Shown here: piece by piece, positions 57,345 through 64,000 of the stretch
How the letters are laid out: each line of letters opens with the position of its first letter
Position numbering within the stretch: position 1 is the stretch's first letter
Assembly (NCBI GenBank): GCA_036873135.1
Contig: JAPTYO010000002.1
Coordinates: 20,796,452-20,860,451 of the forward strand
From: Clarkia xantiana subsp. parviflora
Lineage: Eukaryota > Streptophyta > Magnoliopsida > Myrtales > Onagraceae
Direction of reading: 5' to 3'
Length of the DNA: 64,000 nt
Made by a program: the position numbers and the translations under genes
The notes under the pieces: model-generated
What the model was told of the DNA's origin: nothing
What the model saw: the letters and a program-made list of their open reading frames with translations, nothing else
Databases searched by the model: none

Positions 57345-57865
57345 CACCCTTCATAGCGGATGTCCTCTGTTTAGACGACAATCCCATATTACGAACTCCT
57401 GGTAAGGGTTCACTCTTCATGGTGGATGTCCTCTGTTTAGACGACAATCCCATATTACGAATCCCTGGTAAGGATTCACTCTTCATAACGGATGTCCTCT
57501 GTTTAGACGACAATCCCATATTACGAATTCCTGGTAAGGATTCACTCTTCATAGCGGATGTCCTCTGTTTAGACGACAATCCCATATTACGAACTCCTGG
57601 TAAGGGTTCACCCTTCATAGCGGATGTCCCCTGTTTAGACGACAATCCCATATTACGAATTCCTGGTAAGGGTTCACCCTTCATAGCGGATGTCCTCTGT
57701 TTAGACGACAATCCCATATTACGAACTCCTGGTAAGGGTTCACTCTTCATGGTGGATGTCCTCTGTTTAGACGACAATCCCACATAACGAGTTCCTGGTA
57801 AGGGTTCACTCTTCATTGCGGAAGTCCTCTTACAAGATGACAATTCCATACTATAGATTTTCAAA
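57345..57865. repeat. 66-bp tandem array, about 8 copies
   Basis: tgtcctctgtttagacgac recurs every 66 bp (57361, 57427, 57493, 57559, 57625, 57691, 57757, decayed at 57823). As 66 is a multiple of three, both strands show repeated open frames: plus DVLCLDDNPILRIPGKGS, minus SSKQRTSAMKGEPLPG. Translation of either is unproven. Located between pol and the antisense gene of the Gypsy element. Confidence 0.92.
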
Positions 57866-58622
57866 ATCGTGTTGCATGGTTCCTGGACGCAGAAAACATG
57901 CATCACAATTCATACTCTCAAAAAGTGTTACATGGTCCCTGGACGCAAGAATCATGTATCACAAATATTTTGCAAAATATTTTGTCAAGTATTTTATCAA
58001 ATATTTTATATATCAAACATTTTTCCAAACATTTTATCAAACAAAGATTTCAAAGTTCGTAAAACTCTCTTTCAAAACCCAAAAAGTTTTTACGTATGCT
58101 TCCCCAACGCGGGTTGATACACGCTGACAGGTGCGGACCCTGTTTAAAACTCATAAATCTACAAGTAGAGTCTTGTACAACGTCGCCTTAGAGTGGAACT
58201 AAGAGACGGTATAAACTAATATCTTGCTCAAGCGAAGATAACACATTTCAAACATACTGCTTGTTAAGTCGCTATACGCGAATCACTTGACAAGCTTCGA
58301 CGGATATAGTAACAAGCCATGCAGGAAGACGTACAACATGCATAACGCATCGTGCGAACAATTTCAAATTGAAAATGGCTATCAGTCACGATTACGGGGA
58401 CTACGTTTACACTACTAGTCATCCGGGTTTAGGAAACACAGTTAACGATAACGATATGAAATATTACTAACAAGTTATCATGTAAACTGCTGTGTATAAA
58501 ACAGGTTCATATGACGTAGTTCAAAGCGAACAAGTCACGAGCAACAGTCAAACAACAACTCCAACAAGTTTCTAAATATAGAAGCCAGGAGGCAAGCGAA
58601 CTCATAAACGAGCCCAACATGC
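57866..58622. other. Non-coding spacer of the Gypsy element
   Basis: A tattttgtcaagtattttat-type repetitive stretch at 57965-58030; otherwise unremarkable. No supported gene. Confidence 0.5.
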
Positions 58623-60138
58623 TCAATGCAAAACGAGCAGTTCAAATAACAGCACCACCAGGAGGCCAACCTCCATAAACTCGGGAGAAGTGACGATGAC
58701 GTTCACATCTCCGCTATCATCGACCAACACCTCGTAATTTGGATGACCACACTCCAAAAGGTTCAGCGCCTCAATGTGAGAAAGAGCGTAATTCGCATAT
58801 GGACCCAACTCGCCAAAAGGGAACCCAGGGTCAAGATCCTTCACACGGGTGAAGTAATCTTCAGAACGCTCGCTCATCAGGTTGTTCACTTTCTCCTCAA
58901 CAGCGGCTTCAAAGTCTGAAGTTCCCAAATACTTGGTGAAACCCACTTGTATGCCCTTTTCACGACTCTCCTTACCAAGAGCAGCTAACTCCGCTCCTTG
59001 AGAATGAAGATCATCTGTAACCTTCTTCTCAAGAGCGATCATCTCAGACTCAAGCTTTGTCAAGCGAGTATGGCGCGCCTCATAACGACTCTCAGAAGCA
59101 GTAGCTTTCAAACTCAACACACGAGCCTCTTCTTTGGTTCGCAGCAACTCTTGGCGCACAGCGTCACACTTATCCATAGCCGCCTGCTTCGCGCTCACCA
59201 ATTCCATGAAAAAAGATGACATGTTCACCATGTCGGCTACAACCTGCACATATCAACGCGATAAGCCAAAATAAATCGCAAAAGCAACAAACTTGGCAGA
59301 AAAATCAAGTTACTTACAGGAGCAAATCGGGATAAGGCACCCTGTGCATAAGCCTCAGCCTCCTCATCAGTCGTTGGGCAAGAATGCCTATCACCTGGTG
59401 GAACACACCTACGCAACACGCGGACTCCAACCTCTGGAGTGCGAAGTGAAGACTCCTTGGGGAAATAAACTACACCAGTACCAAAAGGAGCCCAGGTATC
59501 CCCGGTAATGTCCAACCCAACGGGGCACACCAGATGGTCGCGCCTAAGAGGGGGAACCGCTACGACAAAGAAAGAAAAGTAGTTAACAACAAATAACAAA
59601 ACCGCGGAATACATTCATCAAAAATATACTTACAAAGTCCGCGGCCTTCCACAGGTCGGCTTCCCGACTGTGGGGCAGATAATGCTACATTACGACTCGC
59701 GACTTCCTTGCCTTTACGAGTGGAAGTAGTCGCATTTGGCTTCAAGCGCTTGGGATCAGTCGGTCCACGCGCCACTGTGTCAGTCCGCTTGGAAGAAACG
59801 CGAGAATCAGACACTGGGGGAGTATCCCCAATCACAGGAGGAGAAGATCCTTTGCCAAGATCACGCCCCGAATTGGTAGGAGTGATGGGGACAGGGGTCA
59901 CCAAAGCCGGATCAGCACGAGAAGCAATACGCGAAGCCGCCGCATGAAGTGACGAACTCTTTCCGGCAAACCAACCTGCAATATGCATTCACAAAAGTCA
60001 TATAGCCGTTCAAAAAGCTATCCTTTATGAATGTCAAAATGCTCAAAAATGTACGAAGTAAGAATGAAGGACTTACTCATTGTATTAACGCGATCAAAGG
60101 GAAGGAAGCTCCGCAAGAAGTTACTACAATCCCACAAT
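58623..60138 (-). CDS. Antisense, spliced additional gene of the Gypsy element (5' end not resolved)
   Basis: Four consecutive minus-strand exons with GT-AG borders join in frame: 60138-60077, 59975-59634, 59559-59318 and 59243-58623, giving 421 residues to a TGA. Donors are gtaagt-type in each case. The first three exons encode a Ser/Pro-rich, basic segment (TDPKRLKPNATTSTRKGK) and CPTTDEEAEAYAQGALSRF; the last encodes a heptad-rich probable coiled coil (about 50 to 105 of that exon) and DPGFPFGELGPYANYALSH. Further exons probably lie upstream. Tat-lineage elements are known to carry extra antisense ORFs here; their function is unknown. I cannot name a domain. Confidence 0.6.
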
Positions 60139-60149
60139 CTGCAAGGAGC

Positions 60150-60350
60150 AAGCAAAGTTAACGCGCGTATCAACATCAATGCGCGTATCAAAGTTAACGC
60201 GCGTATCAACATCAATGCGCGTATCAAATTTAACGCGCGTATCAACAATCAATGCGCGTATCAAAGTTAACGCACGTATCAACATCAATGCGCGTATCAA
60301 AGTCAACGCGCGTATCAAAAGTTAACGCGCGTATCAAAAAGTCAACGCAC
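60150..60350. repeat. 18/36-bp tandem array (gcgcgtatcaa)
   Basis: Alternating 18-bp units gcgcgtatcaacatcaat and gcgcgtatcaaagttaac repeat about 11 times, decaying at both ends. The array lies directly upstream of the first identified exon of the antisense gene, in what would be an intron. Confidence 0.9.
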
Positions 60351-61762
60351 GTAACCAAGTTCCACGCACATAGTAAAGATGGTACGTACCATAGAAGGAA
60401 CTAACATCCTAAGGAGCTATCATGCAAACGGTGGAATTAACGCGACAAACCGTAAGGATCGAACGTGGCAACGCTTAAGGAAAATTTTTCTCTATGGCGT
60501 CAAGATGACAAGTGACTATGCCTAAAGTTATTGAGCAATCCCCGTCAACCAAAAAACCCGCCAAAAAGGAAAATTATGCATATCTACCAAGAAAGCTTCT
60601 ACACGAAGATACGGGGAATTCTACATCAAATACCCACGAAAATGGAAAATCGCCTAAATTATGGACAGACGACGATAATGACGGCAATCAAGCAGCAATT
60701 ACTCGACATATAAGCATCAAAAAACAGTCCCACATGTCGACAACGAAAAATGACTTAAACAAACAACAATACGGTGACATCGGCATTCAAGTCGAAGCTG
60801 TCCTAAAAATTCGAATTTCCAAATTACCTCAAAACGTGACGGAAAGTATTCCAATGGACTCCCCTCGTCGAGACGATTCCGGAAAGGTAAGAACCGCAAC
60901 GAGACGAGGCCGGGAAGGCGGCACGTGGGCCACACGATCCGGCGAAGGAGTTCCACACGCGGCGGCGCGTGAGGGCGCGTCCGGTGGCTCCTGGAGGCTC
61001 CGAAGGTGGCGCTGGAATCCTTGGGACGAACCGAGTCGAATGATGGTGTCAACTTCCAAAAACAAGCCAAAAATCAGACTCGAAACTGTCAGAATGTATC
61101 TAAGCTCCACGACGGCGAAGAAATTTTGAACACAAAAGCAATTTCGGGAAAGGGTGAATGAATTACCTGCAAAGGGAATGGAATGGTGAACTCCCAAGAT
61201 GCTGGAAGGATAAATGGGGATGTGTGTATTTACTTATCCCAAAGAGATGCTTTGTGGATAAGGATTAAAGGATTAGTTTACCTACATTCAAGACTAAACC
61301 CCTACGGTATACTCTACTCCTCTAAAAATATCTACTCTTATGCGTATCTTGGCATGGCACGTATCAAACCCACCACTTTACATATACGTTGCAACCACAT
61401 GATTCATGATTCGGTAATCACTTAGTTGTTTTAGAAGCGTACGGTTTCTATTTATTGCACTACGTAATTATGATCTTGTCGTGTCCATTACCTATACATG
61501 CGTATTGATAGAGGCATACTCGCATAGTGTATTATCAATTGCCTATGTCTCCGACGATAACCATACTTGCGCATATACATTTCCTATTGCACTAACCATG
61601 ATGATAGGAAACAAAGTCATTCGGTCGGAAAATCAAACGACGGACGAAATCAAGATGCTTGCGTCCGACCAACGATCAAAACCGAAAGGTTAGCGTCAAA
61701 CTCAAATTGGAAAAATATCCTAACTTAAAATAGAGTCAAGAAAGGTTCTAAACCGTTACTTG
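60351..61762. other. Gypsy 3' region before the polypurine tract
   Basis: Contains open but unsupported frames on both strands (for example 60512-61129 plus, 61197-60829 minus). The minus strand may hold the first exon and promoter of the antisense gene, but no start could be chosen with confidence. Confidence 0.4.
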
Positions 61763-61775
61763 ACTCGGGGGCAAG
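61763..61775 (+). other. Polypurine tract of Gypsy element
   Basis: actcgggggcaag directly before the 3' LTR; a G-rich core with two non-purine positions. Confidence 0.6.
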
Positions 61776-62545
61776 TGATGGATAAATGTCCAATTCGGGT
61801 TCATATTTACATTTCGGGCCTCGTAAACGTGTCAAAAATTACATCTCGGTTTAAAAACATCTCCCACGGTATCAAAACGGTCCGGAAGCGCATTTACGCG
61901 CGTCCGGATTGCTCGCAATCCGGAGGTCCGGGTTGCGCGACAATCCGGACCTCGCCGAATTGCCCAAATTCGACGAGGTCCGGATTGCCTTACGGGTATC
62001 GCGCGACTACCGTATCCGCGATTACCGTTGCGTGTAGAGAAGTCAAGTTCGCACATTACCAATATGGATGACGGTTACCGCATGATCTTGAACCGTATTC
62101 AAACCGCTCTAAAACCGGGTCCGGTCCCAAGAAAGCCTATAAATAGGAGGTCTTGGCCACCCATTTTCACACACTCTCATTTTGCCCAACTTTGGTATTT
62201 TGAGCTCTGACTTCTCTCTAGAAATATTCGCTCTCTAGAAATTACATTTTTACCCTTATAGTGACTTAAGCATCGGAGAGGGCTCCGCTAGCACCACCCC
62301 CCCCCCCCTCTCCGTGCTAGCATTGGTCCTTCATGCAGGAATCGCGTCTCAGACGCCCGCATCCGCGAACAGACCACCGCCTCTTGAGACACAGCCGATC
62401 CGAGTCACAGACCTTTACGGGAGCAAATCCGAACACTCGTTAGTGGCCCAAACCCCCTCCCGACGGAAGGGTTACAGCCCAAAAAAGCCCGCACAACCAC
62501 GCAAACAGACGCGTCCCCACGACCTTGTTCATCCCGGACGCAACA
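61776..62545 (+). repeat. 3' LTR of Gypsy element
   Basis: 770 bp, TGATGGATAAATG to GACGCAACA. Differs from the 5' LTR mainly in the palindromic patch near 61910-61945 and in a longer C run near 62297. Confidence 0.93.
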
Positions 62546-62550
62546 CATGT

Positions 62551-63383
62551 CATACATGAACACTTCCACATCAATCATGCATATTTTGCGACTGACTTTG
62601 GTTTTAAAACATTTAAAATATTAGGGGTTGACTTGTAATTCATGCTTACAATTAATCATGACATGAATCCTAGGCAATCATATCCATCACAACATGTCTG
62701 TCCTAATGCGCAAACCATATATTTAACCAGGGCTCCGCCCCAACATCCAGCTAGCTTGACGTCGTCAAGGCAACAGTTCTAATAAATACATGTGACAAAA
62801 AGTAAACAATTGCAATTCAGCCTTCTAATTGATCCAATCCCTAAATCATGAATTTCCGAGATCTATACCCATAATCGAAACTAGGCATTAAGGTTTAATA
62901 AAAAACATGAAAGTTTTAAACCTTCGAGCACTGTGTAGACTAATTAAAGTTAAAAAACATTTGGATTTTAAAACTTGACCATCCTATTTTATTAATTGAC
63001 TTGAATTCGATTTTGAAAAGTCCGGTTCGGTTCAGTCAATTTCGGTCCGGTCCGATTCGGTTCGGACTTGTTTTATTTTTAAAATCTGGTTCGGTTCGAA
63101 CCGGTCCAATAAAATAGGGTTCGGTTCAATCACTCAAAACCGGTTCGGTAAGGTTCACTTAGTTACCTCGGTTCAACCCATCCCGGCTAGGTCGAACCAA
63201 TTAAGAAAATCCGGTTTGGTTTTATTCCTATCCGGTTTAGCAAAGTGGACAAGCCCATTAATCACACAATGGTTGGGCCGAAATAATCTTGTGGGCTAAA
63301 TAGGGTTTAAGTCCACTAAAAACTTAACTTAGCCTCCAAGAATTATTAACTATATAAAATAATTTCCAATATTGCATATATAT

Positions 63384-63424
<41 letters not shown>

Positions 63425-64000
63425 TGCCAAGATTCTATCTATAAGAAAAAATCAATCAACAATATATATATAAAATTCGGTCCAATTATATGTATATTTA
63501 TTTATTTATTGTCAATATCTTTAATAGGGAAACAAGTATACTGACAATATATTTTCTTAATCTTTTAGGTAACTAAATCTATCAATAGTATCTTTAATCC
63601 CTATAATTTAGCTAGATATATTGATAGTTATATATTTCTATATATTTAATGTGAACCTATCATTATGTTTCCAATTATAGATATATTGTTACCTTTAATA
63701 AAAATTAAAATATGGTAAACAATAACCTTAAAAATTTCGGCCGAAACTTTTATCTTGGTGCCTAAGAAATTAAAAAAAATTTACCTTGTAAATCTCATTA
63801 GGGTTCGGCCGAAAAACACCAAATTGGAAACAAGTGGTCAAATTTCAAGATCAAATTTTAATAAGATCTACAATCCAATGTTTGATTTTGATAAAAAAAA
63901 AAAAATCAACTTATTCTTGAAGATCATGAACATCAAATTTTACTAAGAACATCATGAATATTTCGGCCCTAACAATTGTAAAAATAGGAAATTTTAAATT
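62551..64000 (-). mobile_element. 5'-ward leader part of minus-strand Copia (continues beyond window)
   Basis: Reverse complement of the nested Copia leader (about 21930-23500): shared gcgcaaaccatatattta block near 62709, gacgtcgtcaagg near 62759, ggttcggtt-type repeats at 63000-63240, (TA)n at 63388-63420 and tttcggccgaaa motifs near 63739 and 63806. The 5' LTR would lie beyond 64000. The piece rejoins 51931 across the Gypsy insertion. Confidence 0.85.

Larger units (their letters stand above)
51937..62545 (+). mobile_element. Ty3/Gypsy (Tat-like) retrotransposon, gag-less, with intact pol frame
   Basis: LTRs 51937-52717 and 61776-62545, primer site 52719-52728, polypurine tract 61763-61775, and a perfect duplication catgt (51932-51936, 62546-62550). 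It interrupts a minus-strand Copia whose halves rejoin cleanly across it. Protease, RT, RNase H and integrase are in one open frame; the order PR-RT-RH-IN is Gypsy. Between pol and the 3' LTR lie about 5 kb of extra sequence with a tandem array and an antisense multi-exon gene, a layout known from the Tat lineage. No Gag domain was found. The LTRs differ by about a dozen substitutions and one rearranged patch. Confidence 0.95.

Noticed and set aside
57345..57865. CRISPR-like array
   Set aside because: Units are contiguous with no spacers, in a plant retrotransposon; an ordinary tandem repeat.
60512..61129. 205-codon plus-strand ORF near the Gypsy 3' LTR
   Set aside because: No domain. It overlaps open minus-strand frames of similar length in a GC-richer patch, so open length alone is not informative here.

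Overview
The window is nuclear DNA of a flowering plant, most likely a eudicot. It has intron-containing genes with GT-AG borders, AT-rich intergenic DNA, plant-specific gene families and very many plant LTR retrotransposons. About two thirds of it is transposable-element sequence, much of it nested.

Four cellular genes are well supported. (1) 8604-12614 (+): a three-RRM hnRNP-Q-like RNA-binding protein closely resembling Arabidopsis LIF2 (8 coding exons, 474 aa). (2) 13676-14704 (-): a predicted chloroplast membrane protein of the DUF4079 family (3 exons, 291 aa), convergent with the first. (3) 38518-39936 (+): an intronless BCS1-type AAA-ATPase (472 aa, or 519 aa from an upstream in-frame ATG). 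(4) 41987-44624 (-): a WNK ('with no lysine') kinase like Arabidopsis WNK8/WNK10 (7 exons, 591 aa). The genes sit in two islands (about 7.5-14.8 kb and 38.3-45 kb) between transposon blocks. They have no evident functional link.

Mobile DNA from left to right: a 131-bp MITE (70-200); a very young but defective Copia element on the minus strand (806-6463; 374-bp LTRs with a single difference; TSD agttt); a hAT-like element (14983-16259) holding a 749-bp nearly palindromic Mutator-like element (15297-16045, perfect 9-bp TSD); an old Copia (16645-30505) holding a 536-bp solo LTR (18233-18768) and a younger full-length Copia (21267-29549); a candidate Helitron (35528-38278) ending just upstream of the AAA-ATPase; two copies of a roughly 417-bp TTA-flanked MITE on either side of the WNK gene (40630-41046, 45511-45928); a broken Ty3/Gypsy Tat-like element with two tandem arrays (about 46180-48250); a PIF-like repeat (49243-49925); and a minus-strand Copia of the same family as 21267-29549 (about 49930-64000, running off the window). 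That last Copia is split by a nearly intact Ty3/Gypsy element (51937-62545, TSD catgt).

Most worth a second look: the Gypsy element has lost gag yet keeps a 1438-codon open frame starting inside its LTR and continuing through pol. It also carries an antisense, apparently spliced multi-exon gene and a 66-bp tandem array that is open on both strands. The two related Copia copies both keep an intron-like segment of exactly 89 nt just after gag. The Mutator-like element is a near-perfect 0.75-kb palindrome. No tRNA, rRNA, CRISPR or bacterial-type features were seen. All coordinates and LTR comparisons were done by eye.
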